The notes beneath the pieces are model-generated. The model saw only the letters and a program-made list of their open reading frames with translations. It had not been told where the DNA came from and searched no databases. From assembly GCA_964409165.1 (NCBI GenBank), contig CAYPCH010000021.1, positions 1 through 37,857 on the forward strand: a DNA stretch of 37,857 nucleotides, written 5' to 3'. Made by a program: the position numbers and the translations under genes. This DNA is from CAYPCH01 sp964409165 (GTDB lineage: Bacteria > Bacillota > Clostridia > Acetivibrionales > Acetivibrionaceae). Positions 16,309 to 24,781 of this stretch are shown piece after piece (positions within the stretch are counted from its first letter, which is position 1; every line of letters begins with the position of its first letter).

Positions 16309-17925
16309 ATGCTTTTTTTAGAAGCTACAAATATTAAAAAATACTTCAGCAATAGGTTGATAATAGAGTTTGATGAATTTAAAGTATATTCGGGAGATAA
16401 AATCGGAATTGTAGGACAGAATGGTTCTGGCAAAACAACGCTTATGAATATTCTGTCAGGTGAGTTGGAACCGGAGGAAGGTTTTATACGAAGGTTTTGC
16501 GATATAGCTTATATACGACAGTTTTCCGATGAAATGATAAAAGCCGACGGGAAAAGCTTAAGGGAATTTAATCTGACTGATAAAGTCAATCAAAATGTGT
16601 TCAGCGGAGGCGAAAAAACCAGAATTAGAATTGCAAATGCTCTTAGTGGGAGCAAACTCATGCTGTTTGCAGATGAACCAACGGCAAACCTCGACTGCAA
16701 AGGGGTTGAAACATTAATGCAAAAGCTTCTTATGGTTGATTCTTTTATTATTATCAGCCACGACAGAGTTCTTCTTGATAACCTTTGCAACAGGATTATC
16801 GAAATAAGCAACGGAGAATTAAGATTCTATAACGGTAATTATACATCTTATAAGCAGCAGAGGGAAATTGAACTTCAATACAGGGAGCAGGAATATGAAA
16901 AATATGTTACAGAAAAAGCGAAGCTTGAGAATTCAGTAAAAGATAGGCAGAGAAAATCCGATTCAGTAAAAAAGGCTCCTAAGAGAATGGGAAATTCTGA
17001 AGCAAGGCTCCACAAAAGGAAATCCAATGAAAAACAAGAAAAAATCAATAGTGCACGCAATAGCCTGAAAACACGACTGGAAAAGCTTGAAGTGAAAGAA
17101 AAACCTGAAGATATTCTACGGGTTAAGCTGGATTTTTCTCTTACAAACCCTCCTGAAAACAAGATTGTTATTTCAGCTGGAAATCTTAGTTTCAGCTATG
17201 GCAGCAGAAAAATATTCCAAAACGCAGATTTTAAAGTTTATAACGGCTCGAAGACTGCTCTATGGGGAGAGAACGGGGTAGGTAAAACAACTTTGCTGAA
17301 CCTGATTTCACATAAAGCAAGTGACAGCATATATATTGTTCCCAAAGCCCGTATAGGTTATCTTTGTCAGGAGTTTGAAAACCTGGATAGTAGCAGGACC
17401 GTACTGGAAAACGTAATGCAGGAAAGTGTACAGTCTCAGGCTGTTGCACGTACGATATTGGCGAGGCTTCTTATGTCTGGAGATGATGTATATAAGAAGG
17501 TCGGAGTGTTAAGCGGCGGTGAAAAGATTAAGGTTTCCTTTGCAAAGCTTTTTGTGTCCGATTCTAATGTTCTTCTTCTGGACGAACCTACAAACTATCT
17601 TGATATGGCATCTATGGAAGCACTAGAAGGTGTACTTTGTGATTATGAAGGCACAGTTGTGTTTGTTTCCCATGATGAAACGTTTGTAAATACAGTTGCC
17701 GATAGACTTCTTGTATTTGAAAACCTTACGGTAAGAGATTTTGAGGGAAGTTTGCAGGAACTAAGGCAGAATCGACTAAAGGGTAAAAAGGAAGATGTCA
17801 ATGAAACAGAACGTATTGCCTTGCAAATGAGAATTACAGAAATAGTATCAAAGCTTTCGAATCCTGGTGAGGATAAAGAGACCCTTGAAGCTGAATACAA
17901 ACGTTTGATATCGCTTATAAAATAG
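16309..17925 (+). CDS. ABC-F family ATPase (ribosome-protection type candidate)
   Basis: 538 residues, two ATP-binding domains and no membrane segment, as in ABC-F translation factors. Domain 1 has Walker A GQNGSGKTT (about 36-44), signature FSGGEKTR and Walker B LMLFADEPTANLD. A long charged interdomain linker (about 185-285) follows. Domain 2 has GENGVGKTT, LSGGEKIKVSFAK and LLLDEPTNYLD with the SHDETF switch. The linker and the long leader favour an antibiotic-resistance ABC-F of the Vga/Lsa/Msr kind over a housekeeping one, but the subclass cannot be fixed by eye. ATG 16309 (8 nt after GAGAGGAGAG) is preferred to TTG 16306. Confidence 0.88.
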   Translation: MLFLEATNIKKYFSNRLIIEFDEFKVYSGDKIGIVGQNGSGKTTLMNILSGELEPEEGFIRRFCDIAYIRQFSDEMIKADGKSLREFNLTDKVNQNVFSGGEKTRIRIANALSGSKLMLFADEPTANLDCKGVETLMQKLLMVDSFIIISHDRVLLDNLCNRIIEISNGELRFYNGNYTSYKQQREIELQYREQEYEKYVTEKAKLENSVKDRQRKSDSVKKAPKRMGNSEARLHKRKSNEKQEKINSARNSLKTRLEKLEVKEKPEDILRVKLDFSLTNPPENKIVISAGNLSFSYGSRKIFQNADFKVYNGSKTALWGENGVGKTTLLNLISHKASDSIYIVPKARIGYLCQEFENLDSSRTVLENVMQESVQSQAVARTILARLLMSGDDVYKKVGVLSGGEKIKVSFAKLFVSDSNVLLLDEPTNYLDMASMEALEGVLCDYEGTVVFVSHDETFVNTVADRLLVFENLTVRDFEGSLQELRQNRLKGKKEDVNETERIALQMRITEIVSKLSNPGEDKETLEAEYKRLISLIK

Positions 17926-17937
17926 GTTTAAAAAAGG

Positions 17938-17966
17938 TGTAACGAATTATATATTTATGATATGAT
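17938..17966 (+). promoter_or_regulatory. Weak candidate promoter for the small membrane protein
   Basis: TGTAAC (17938-17943), a 17-nt spacer and TATGAT (17961-17966). A similar TGTAACRAATTA block recurs at 18353 and 18399, which may indicate a shared regulatory motif rather than a sigma-A -35. Confidence 0.35.
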
Positions 17967-18037
17967 GGAGGAAGATACCATTAAAGTATAAGATAATTGT
18001 CAAGACGAAAAAAAAGGCGACATCAGAGGGGGAAGTT

Positions 18038-18238
18038 ATGATGGAAAAGATAAATAATTTTTTGCTCCAAAATATAGCATTTTTTATTATTGCTGTTCTT
18101 GTGTTTTTGCTGTTTAAAAGGCTGGGGTTAGTTGATTCTGTTTGGATGTATGCAATTGGCTCAACTGTTGGCCATATAATGTTTGAGGGGTATAAAGCTA
18201 TTAAAAAGAAACGTGCCGTAAGCAAAAAAGTGTTATGA
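18038..18238 (+). CDS. Small single-pass membrane protein
   Basis: 66 residues. One strong hydrophobic helix (about residues 13-31, FFIIAVLVFLLF) is followed by a second, weaker segment and a basic tail (KKKRAVSKK). RBS AGAGGGGGAAG precedes the ATG at 18038; a second ATG follows directly. It lies 112 bp after the ABC-F gene on the same strand. No family is recognised and no function is proposed. Confidence 0.6.
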   Translation: MMEKINNFLLQNIAFFIIAVLVFLLFKRLGLVDSVWMYAIGSTVGHIMFEGYKAIKKKRAVSKKVL

Positions 18239-18587
18239 AAGCGAGCGGAGGAAAAATATATTGAAAAAAATACTATGTTTTAGACATATTTCAGTAACTT
18301 TAATTTTTACAGTTGACAACATTGTGTGAAACACATAAAAGGTTGAAAAAGATGTAACAAATTAATTATAATAAAAGTATATAACTTATAAAATACTATG
18401 TAACAAATTATTATAGCATGACAAAAAAGATATTAATGTCTGCGGCATTTGTATATCAACCATAAGAAATACATTATAGAGACACGATATTTGCTTTCAA
18501 TTCCGGTTTACTTGTTTGTAAACATCTTGCAGGCACCATTGGAGAAGAATAAGTTTTTTGTATAGGGTTTTCTTTTAGGGGAGGTAT
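18239..18587 (+). promoter_or_regulatory. Upstream region of the expansin gene
   Basis: AT-rich, 349 bp. Two candidate promoters are visible: TTGACA-17-TAAAAG (18313-18341) and TTGAAA-18-TATAAT (18343-18372). Two TGTAACAAATTA blocks (18353, 18399) flank the second. A 22-codon ORF from TTG 18261 to TGA 18329 has an RBS (GCGGAGG) but overlaps the first promoter and is probably not a gene. The remainder (18420-18580) shows nothing clear. Confidence 0.4.
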
Positions 18588-19637
18588 ATGAACTTGAAAA
18601 GGTTTAAGTGTTTTGCTGTTGTTTTATTAGTATCTATTCACGTTTTGAGTTTTAACGTTATTTCTGCTGTTCAGAACAAGGTTGGGGATGTGAACGGTGA
18701 TGATATCGTGAATAGCACTGATTACTCACTCATGAAAAGATTTTTGCTTAATACCATTGATGATTTTCCTGTACAGGATGTCATGTGGGTAGCGGATGTT
18801 AACGGAGATGGATATATAGATAGTACGGATTATGCTCTTATGAAAAGATATATTCTTGGAATAATTGAAGGTTTTCCGAAAAACGAATCTACGATACCAA
18901 CACCAACTTTGCCACCAACATCTACACCTGAACCTGAACATACACCTACACCTGTTATTACGTCTGTGATAACGCCTGAAACCTCACCAAGCAACAACGA
19001 GCCTTACCCGGGATGGGATAAGATGCGCTCAGGATATGCTACTTACACAGGCTCAGGGTATGAGGGAGGAATTGCCCTATTAGATCCAATTCCTGCCGAC
19101 ATGGAGATTGCAGCTGTAAACAAGCCCGAATATAACAGTTTTGGAGTGCAGGCAGCCCTTGCCGGTGCATATTTGGAAGTAACAGGATCGAGGGGAACTA
19201 CAGTTGTGTATGTGACAGATTGCTATACAGAAGCATTTGAAGGTGCATTGGATCTTTGCAGAATTTCATGTGATAAACTGGGGGATACAAATGTTCCTGG
19301 AGGGAAAATTGATTTGGAATGGCGTGTTATAGCAGCACCTATTACCGGTAACTTTACATATCGTGTTTTACCCGGCAGTTCTAAATGGTGGCTGGCTCTG
19401 CAAGTGAGAAATCACAAGTATCCGATTATGAAAATGGAGTACTACGATAATGGTGAATGGATCAACCTGCCAAAAGACCGATGCAACTATTTTGTAATAA
19501 ATAATTTATCAACATTGACCCCTAAAATAAGGATTACAGATATACGGGGCAAAGTTGTAACAGATGTTGTTGATTCTATCCCTGAAGATTTCGAAGAAAA
19601 TTGTTTAATTCCCGGCAACTCCCAATTTCCTGACTAA
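18588..19637 (+). CDS. Cellulosomal expansin: N-terminal type I dockerin plus EXLX1-like expansin
   Basis: 349 residues. A signal peptide (about 1-27) is followed by a type I dockerin (about 31-95) with two calcium-loop repeats, DVNGDDIVNSTDY and DVNGDGYIDSTDY, each followed by a MKR helix. The ST/KR positions are like A. thermocellum dockerins. A Thr/Pro linker (about 98-140) leads to a two-domain expansin. The D1 barrel has GYATYTGSGYEGG and VYVTDCY...GALDLC, keeping the Asp/Tyr/Asp residues important in B. subtilis YoaJ. The D2 (CBM63) domain has GSSKWW and MEYYDNGEW, keeping cellulose-binding aromatics. It should be secreted, join the cellulosome by binding cohesins, and loosen cellulose non-hydrolytically. 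ATG 18588 follows GGGGAGG. It appears monocistronic. Confidence 0.93.
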   Translation: MNLKRFKCFAVVLLVSIHVLSFNVISAVQNKVGDVNGDDIVNSTDYSLMKRFLLNTIDDFPVQDVMWVADVNGDGYIDSTDYALMKRYILGIIEGFPKNESTIPTPTLPPTSTPEPEHTPTPVITSVITPETSPSNNEPYPGWDKMRSGYATYTGSGYEGGIALLDPIPADMEIAAVNKPEYNSFGVQAALAGAYLEVTGSRGTTVVYVTDCYTEAFEGALDLCRISCDKLGDTNVPGGKIDLEWRVIAAPITGNFTYRVLPGSSKWWLALQVRNHKYPIMKMEYYDNGEWINLPKDRCNYFVINNLSTLTPKIRITDIRGKVVTDVVDSIPEDFEENCLIPGNSQFPD

Positions 19638-19651
19638 GGAATAAAGGGATA

Positions 19652-19729
19652 GACCTCTTGGAGTGAAGTAAATCCGACAAAAGTAGGGAATCGATGTCCC
19701 GAAGCTTTTATCAGTCCTCTTGGAGTGAA
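19652..19729 (+). repeat. Dispersed intergenic repeat, copy B
   Basis: A CCTCTTGGAGTGAA unit occurs at 19654-19667 and again at 19716-19729. The sequence between includes AAATCCGACAAAAGTAGGG and ATCGATGTCCCGAAGCTTTT. The middle block matches copies A and C, and the CCTCTTGG-containing part matches the minus strand near 34978-35000. It is non-coding and lies just after the expansin gene. Confidence 0.55.
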
Positions 19730-19778
19730 ACGAAAGAGACAAAAATTTTGTACCCTTGATGGGTATGAAATTTTTTTA

Positions 19779-19787
19779 TGATATAAT
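19779..19787 (+). promoter_or_regulatory. Extended -10 promoter of the FHA-FtsW-PBP operon
   Basis: TG-A-TATAAT (19779-19787) is an extended -10 element about 35 bp before the FHA start. The nearest -35-like TTGATG is 20 nt upstream, which is too far, so recognition would rest on the extended -10. Confidence 0.45.
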
Positions 19788-19822
19788 TGTGATATTACAA
19801 GGTTTATCGAGGAGGTATACAA

Positions 19823-20269
19823 GTGTTTGAGATATTTTCTTCATTGTTGAAATATATTTTTATTACTGTAATTTATCTTTTTATTTTTGCAATTATCCGA
19901 ATGATTTACCTTGACTTATATTATATGAAAGCTAGAAGAACAGGACAGAACCTGCCTTACATAAAGCTGATCAACCGTCGTGACAGTCTTGATGTTAAAG
20001 TGGAAGAAAGCTATATACTTGATGATAATCTTATAATTGGACGGTCATTAGGAAACAGCATTACCATCACTGACCCATTTTTATCCGGACAGCATGTGGT
20101 GTTTACAATTAAGGACGACAGATACTGTTTAAAGGATTTGGGAAGCACCAACGGCACGTTTGTTAACGGCAAAAGGCTTGAAGATGTGCCGATAGTGTTA
20201 AATGACGGGGATAGGATACGTATCGGGCAATTGGACTTTTTGTATGTTGCAGGGTTGGAGGTGAAATAA
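19823..20269 (+). CDS. Membrane-anchored FHA-domain protein
   Basis: 148 residues. One N-terminal membrane helix (about 8-28) is followed by a cytoplasmic forkhead-associated domain (about 60-145) with GRSLGNSI, the conserved SGQHVVF (S/H pair) and LGSTNGTFVNGKRL. FHA domains bind phosphothreonine. A GTG start at 19823 follows GAGGAGG. The TAA overlaps the ATG of the FtsW/RodA gene, so the proteins are made together. The order matches the fhaB-rodA-pbpA order of actinobacteria, suggesting that a Ser/Thr kinase signal controls wall synthesis; no kinase is in the window. Confidence 0.9.
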   Translation: MFEIFSSLLKYIFITVIYLFIFAIIRMIYLDLYYMKARRTGQNLPYIKLINRRDSLDVKVEESYILDDNLIIGRSLGNSITITDPFLSGQHVVFTIKDDRYCLKDLGSTNGTFVNGKRLEDVPIVLNDGDRIRIGQLDFLYVAGLEVK

Positions 20270-21561
20270 TGAGAGCTTTTAAACATCCGCCGCCTTTTGC
20301 TATGATAGTATTGGTAAATGTTATTGGCTATGGACTATTGCTTTTCTATAAAAAGCCTTATGATTATTTCATTCTTTTGGCAGGTTTATCGGCTATTCTT
20401 CTTATAGGTTTTGGGTATTTTGCGATACGGAAGGCAAGGCTTGGGGATGGGTATCTTTTTCTTATTTCAGGTATGCTTTCAAGTATAGGTATTATCATGA
20501 TATACAGACTTGACAGAGGGCTAGGATTCAAACAGATTATATGGTTTGGTATAGGAATAGTATTGTTCTTTGCCTGTTGTTTTGTATATCGGAAATTTGA
20601 GGGTTGGGAACGGTTAACATATTATTATCCTGCAATTTCCATGGCAATGTTTATGGCTACCCTTTTATTCGGGAGGAGTATCAATGGTGCAAAAAACTGG
20701 ATTTTCATAGGTGGGTTCAGTATTCAGCCGTCAGAATTCATAAAGATTTTGTTTGTCTTTTTTATAGCGGCATTCTTCAAAGAGTATGGGGAAGAGTTTA
20801 AAGAGCCAGGCTCATTTGGTTTCAAAAAGGGTGAATTAAAGCTATATATTAAGGGTGATTTAAAGTTATACATTCTTATGGGAGTAGCGTATATGCATTT
20901 TGGATTTATGGTAATACAGAAAGAATGGGGGACTGCACTTTTATTGTTCTTGGTTTATTTCATGCTTGTATATATTTTAATAAACAATAGGATGTTTTTA
21001 TTGATTAATGGTGTTTTGGCATTTGCAGGAGGTCTCGGAGGAGTGCTTCTTGTTAGCCATGTAAAGGTCAGGGTTGACACTTGGTTGAATCCGTGGGTCG
21101 ATATTGCAAATAAAGGATACCAGATAACCCAGTCTTTGTTTGCAATTGGTTCTGGGGGATTCTTTGGAACCGGTATCGGGCTGGGAAGACCTGATTTTAT
21201 TCCTGAAGCTAACACCGATTTTATTTTCTCAGCTATTTGTGAAGAGATGGGCATTTTTGGAGGGGTGGCAGTTGTCCTGCTCTATTTTATATTGGTATAC
21301 AGGGGATTTAAAATTGCACTTTTTACAAAGGAATATTTTAATAGGATTTTAGCTCTCGGAATTACTCTGACTTTCGGATTTCAAACGTTTATTATTGTTG
21401 GGGGTGTGATAAAGCTCATTCCACTTACCGGTGTTACTCTGCCCTTTATCAGTTATGGAGGCAGTTCCCTGATTGTAAGCTTTATTTCGCTTGGAATTTT
21501 ACAGGCTGTTTCAGCAGGAGCTGTAAGCGGAAAGGAGAAACCGGATGGAGAATCAAAATAA
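20269..21561 (+). CDS. FtsW/RodA/SpoVE family peptidoglycan glycosyltransferase
   Basis: 430 residues with about ten to twelve membrane helices. SEDS family signatures are clear: GRSINGAKNWIFIGGFSIQPSEF (loop with the catalytic-region residues), then GTGIGLGRPDFIPEANTDFIFS and the C-terminal PFISYGGSSLI. SEDS proteins polymerise lipid II together with a class B PBP, which is encoded next and overlaps by 17 bp. ATG 20269 overlaps the FHA stop. Whether it serves elongation, division or sporulation cannot be told from sequence. Confidence 0.93.
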   Translation: MRAFKHPPPFAMIVLVNVIGYGLLLFYKKPYDYFILLAGLSAILLIGFGYFAIRKARLGDGYLFLISGMLSSIGIIMIYRLDRGLGFKQIIWFGIGIVLFFACCFVYRKFEGWERLTYYYPAISMAMFMATLLFGRSINGAKNWIFIGGFSIQPSEFIKILFVFFIAAFFKEYGEEFKEPGSFGFKKGELKLYIKGDLKLYILMGVAYMHFGFMVIQKEWGTALLLFLVYFMLVYILINNRMFLLINGVLAFAGGLGGVLLVSHVKVRVDTWLNPWVDIANKGYQITQSLFAIGSGGFFGTGIGLGRPDFIPEANTDFIFSAICEEMGIFGGVAVVLLYFILVYRGFKIALFTKEYFNRILALGITLTFGFQTFIIVGGVIKLIPLTGVTLPFISYGGSSLIVSFISLGILQAVSAGAVSGKEKPDGESK

Positions 21562-22966
21562 GAGAATTATTCATGCTATGATTTTAATGTGTTTTTTATT
21601 TCTCTCCATTATAATTTATCTTACTTATTTTGAGCTATTTGTGAAGGATGGAATTCTCAACAATACGTATAACCGCAGACTGGTGGAATATGAGGATACG
21701 ACCCTCCGGGGAAGTATTCTTGACAGAAATGGAATTGTGCTGGCTCAAAGCACTACCGACGGAAAAAATCAGAAACGCATTTATCCATATGGCAGTTTAT
21801 ACAGCCAGGTTATAGGATATAATTCAAAGTCTTACGGCAAGTCACTTATGGAATTGCACTACAATAACGAACTTTTGAATATACGGGAGTTTGACACTGT
21901 ATTTGCTAGCATTAAGGAGAAAATTTCAGGAGAACATAAAACAGGCAACAACCTTTATTTAACTCTGGATCACAAGCTACAGGTAAAAGCAGAGCAGTTG
22001 ATGAACGGTCAGAATGGATCAGTTGTAGTAATGGAGCCTAAAACCGGTGCAATTCTGGCAATGGTCAGCAAGCCGGACTTTGACCCGGACAGTGATAAAC
22101 TTGCACAGAACTGGGAGGATATGATCAAGTCAGAGAACTCTCCTTTCCTTCCCCGTGCAACTCAAGGACTCTATGTTCCCGGTTCGACTTTTAAAGTACT
22201 TACCGCTGCTGCTGCTGTTGAAAACGGTATGGAAGACAGAACCTTTGACGACAAAGGAAGTATTGTAATTGATGGCAGAAAAATTAACAACTTCAAAGAG
22301 CAAGTTTATGGCAATATAGATATGGCAACAGCTCTTGCAGTATCCAGCAATGTGGCTTTTGCCCAGATAGGTGCTGATCTTGGAGATAAAAAATTAAAAG
22401 ATATTGCCGAGCGGGCAGGAATGAACAGGGAAATTCCTTTTGATATACCGGTAAGTATCAGTCGTTTTTCTTATGATAATATGGGAAAAACAGATTTGGT
22501 AGCGGTGGGAATAGGACAGGGAAAATTACTTGTAACACCTTTGCATATGGCGATGATTGCATCGGGAATTGCAAATAATGGCACAGTTATGAAACCTTAT
22601 CTTGCACAGAGAGTGGTTTCTGCGTCAAATGATACTCTGAAGACTGCAAAGCCGGATGTTTATAGCCGTATGATGACATCTGAAACCGCAACAAAGATAA
22701 AAGATATGATGAAGTATGTGGTGGAAACAGGAACAGGTAAAAGTGCCGCCATAAAAGAAGTAGAAGTTGCAGGGAAGACGGGTACGGCTGAAAATGAGCT
22801 TAGTGGAAAGAATAAAAACAAAGAACATGCCTGGTTTATTTGTTTTGCGCCTGTAGATGACCCCCAGGTCGCAGTTGCTGTCGTACTGGAATACAGCGGA
22901 TCTACCGGTGGTGCAGCTGCGGCGCCCATTGCCAGAGATTTAATGCGTCAAGTACTGGGCAAGTAA
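21545..22966 (+). CDS. Class B penicillin-binding protein (transpeptidase), PbpA-like
   Basis: 473 residues. A single N-terminal membrane helix (about 8-30) and a short N-terminal module are followed by the transpeptidase domain (about 145-470). The active-site motifs are STFK at 214-217 (nucleophile Ser214), SSN at 267-269 and KTG at 411-413. The length is short for a class B PBP and close to the actinobacterial PbpA that pairs with RodA. It crosslinks peptidoglycan outside the membrane with its SEDS partner. The start overlaps the FtsW/RodA gene by 17 bp. The terminal SGSTGGAAAAPIARDLM is typical of the family. Confidence 0.93.
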   Translation: MENQNKRIIHAMILMCFLFLSIIIYLTYFELFVKDGILNNTYNRRLVEYEDTTLRGSILDRNGIVLAQSTTDGKNQKRIYPYGSLYSQVIGYNSKSYGKSLMELHYNNELLNIREFDTVFASIKEKISGEHKTGNNLYLTLDHKLQVKAEQLMNGQNGSVVVMEPKTGAILAMVSKPDFDPDSDKLAQNWEDMIKSENSPFLPRATQGLYVPGSTFKVLTAAAAVENGMEDRTFDDKGSIVIDGRKINNFKEQVYGNIDMATALAVSSNVAFAQIGADLGDKKLKDIAERAGMNREIPFDIPVSISRFSYDNMGKTDLVAVGIGQGKLLVTPLHMAMIASGIANNGTVMKPYLAQRVVSASNDTLKTAKPDVYSRMMTSETATKIKDMMKYVVETGTGKSAAIKEVEVAGKTGTAENELSGKNKNKEHAWFICFAPVDDPQVAVAVVLEYSGSTGGAAAAPIARDLMRQVLGK

Positions 22967-23080
22967 CTAAAGGTAATAATAGTTCCCGACGTTACGACTT
23001 TCTTGGGTGACATTTGATATGATGTGTAGTATTATAAGAAAAATTAGCAATTTATACATACGAGTTGAGAGGGATATAAG

Positions 23081-24541
23081 ATGAAAGAGTTAAATGGTAT
23101 TTTTATATTGTTTTTACTGGGCGCGTCAATAATATTGACAACTATTGGCTGTAAGCCGAGTGATATTGATAAGCATAATTATTCAGATACAACAGATGCA
23201 AATGAAAAAAAATCTTTAAATGACCATACAACTGGGAAAGCTGTAGATTCAGTAGAAAAACTGGAGATTGGAGGTATTGAGCAATGGATTTATTTAAAAG
23301 GAGAGGACTCTTTAAAGCCAGTGCTTCTTTTCTTGCATGGCGGTCCTGGTTATGTTATGATGCCACTTCTTAATATGTATAACAGTGAACTTGAAAAACA
23401 TTTTGTGGTTGTAAATTGGGACCAAAGGGGTGCAGGTTTGTCATATTCAAGGAAAGTACCCCCTAAAAGCATGACTTTAAAGCAGTTTGTATCAGATGTC
23501 CATGAAATGACCTCTTACTTAAAAACCAGATTTTATAAGGAAAAGATTTATATTGCAGGACATTCTTTTGGTACAATACTCGGGATGAAGGCAATTAGCG
23601 AGTTCCCGGAGGATTATTGGGCGTATATGGGAATTGGGCAGGTGGTAGATATTGGAGAGAATGAGCAACTATGCTATGATTTTGCACTGAAATCTGCTAA
23701 GGAAGATAATAATCAGAAGGCAGTAAAACAGCTGACCGCTGTTGGTAGACCCAACATAGAAGGTAAATACAAAAATGATTCCGGGTATGAAATAACAGTC
23801 AAATGGATGGAATACTACGGAGGCGATTTATATGGTAAATCTACCACCAGAGGGTTGGAAGATGAAATATACGAAAGTGAAATCTATAAAAATGCCGGTG
23901 ACAAAATCGAAAAAGGTTTGTCCTTTTCAGCTCTTTTGTTTGAAGACAAGGAAGTTATGAAAATTGATTTCAGAAAACAAATAAAAAAAGTCAATGTACC
24001 AGTTTATTTCTTTTCCGGAAGGCATGATTATGACACACCCTTTAAACTTGTGGAACAGTATTATAATATTTTGAATGCCCCTGAAAAAGCACTTATCTGG
24101 TTTGATAACTCGGCACATTTCCCTTTTTATGAGGAGCCTGAAATATTTAATACAGTAATAATTGATGATATATTGCCGGAAACGTTAAATCCAAATGAGA
24201 TAACTGGTAACTGGGAAGGTACCTATACAATAAATCAGGGGATTTCTTCGGTGAAGTTGAAAGTCACAAGGATGGAGGATGGAAGTTATGTTTCAATATT
24301 TTCATTTGAAGCCTCTGAGCACAATTCAGATATAAATAAAGGTGTTTACGGAATGGATGTTGATTTTAGTGCTACTGGCGGGCATGTAAGTTTTAAGGGA
24401 ACTGAATGGATTGAGAAGCCCGCTTTCCATGAGATGGTTAATCTTGTGGGAACTGTTTCGGGTAAATCAATTACCGGCAATATAGTTTTGCAGGATAACA
24501 TAACGAAAATAGGGACTTTTACATTGGAAAAATCAAATTAA
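23081..24541 (+). CDS. Lipoprotein alpha/beta hydrolase with C-terminal beta domain
   Basis: 486 residues. A lipoprotein signal (TTIGC, Cys at about 24) anchors it outside the membrane. The alpha/beta hydrolase core (about 60-370) has the oxyanion motif FLHGGPGY and nucleophile elbow GHSFGT with Ser162. Asp in GRHDYDTP and His in NSAHFPFYEEP complete the triad. HGGPG and VVNWDQRGAG are typical of proline iminopeptidase-like enzymes. The last ~105 residues (ITGNWEGTYTI...GTFTLEKSN) look like a small all-beta domain of unknown role. ATG 23081 follows GAGAGGG. It stands alone between repeats; the substrate is unknown. Confidence 0.85.
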   Translation: MKELNGIFILFLLGASIILTTIGCKPSDIDKHNYSDTTDANEKKSLNDHTTGKAVDSVEKLEIGGIEQWIYLKGEDSLKPVLLFLHGGPGYVMMPLLNMYNSELEKHFVVVNWDQRGAGLSYSRKVPPKSMTLKQFVSDVHEMTSYLKTRFYKEKIYIAGHSFGTILGMKAISEFPEDYWAYMGIGQVVDIGENEQLCYDFALKSAKEDNNQKAVKQLTAVGRPNIEGKYKNDSGYEITVKWMEYYGGDLYGKSTTRGLEDEIYESEIYKNAGDKIEKGLSFSALLFEDKEVMKIDFRKQIKKVNVPVYFFSGRHDYDTPFKLVEQYYNILNAPEKALIWFDNSAHFPFYEEPEIFNTVIIDDILPETLNPNEITGNWEGTYTINQGISSVKLKVTRMEDGSYVSIFSFEASEHNSDINKGVYGMDVDFSATGGHVSFKGTEWIEKPAFHEMVNLVGTVSGKSITGNIVLQDNITKIGTFTLEKSN

Positions 24542-24544
24542 ATA

Positions 24545-24581
24545 CTCAACTTTCCCACAGTATTTATGGGCTCTTTGCCAC
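24545..24581 (-). repeat. 37-bp dispersed repeat, copy 2
   Basis: Read on the minus strand it matches 7524-7560 at 35 of 37 positions. It begins three bases after the hydrolase stop codon. Confidence 0.7.
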
Positions 24582-24661
24582 AATAATCTACATTGATTAT
24601 TTTTGGGTTATCCCCTTCAAAAAAAGAAAACCTTTTGAATAACTATAGTGTTTGAAAAAGA

Positions 24662-24723
24662 ATAAAAGCTTCTGGACATCGAGTCCCAAAGCTTTTTGAA
24701 GGATTTCCTTTCAGGAAATGGCT
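24662..24723 (-). repeat. Dispersed intergenic repeat, copy C
   Basis: On the minus strand it contains ATTTCCTGAAAGGAAATCC followed by a GGGACTCGATGTCC hairpin-like block, closely matching copy A at 161-220. The surrounding 24582-24780 has no gene. Confidence 0.6.
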
Positions 24724-24781
24724 CTAAACATGTTTTTTATGGTTATTTTACAAAAAATACAAAAAAGGTTGGTTGGGGATA

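Noticed and set aside
18261..18329. 22-codon ORF with RBS before the expansin gene
   Set aside because: It overlaps a candidate promoter, resembles no family and is too short to support without conservation data.
161..24723. Dispersed short repeats considered as CRISPR
   Set aside because: Copies are kilobases apart, in both orientations, without regular spacers or cas genes.
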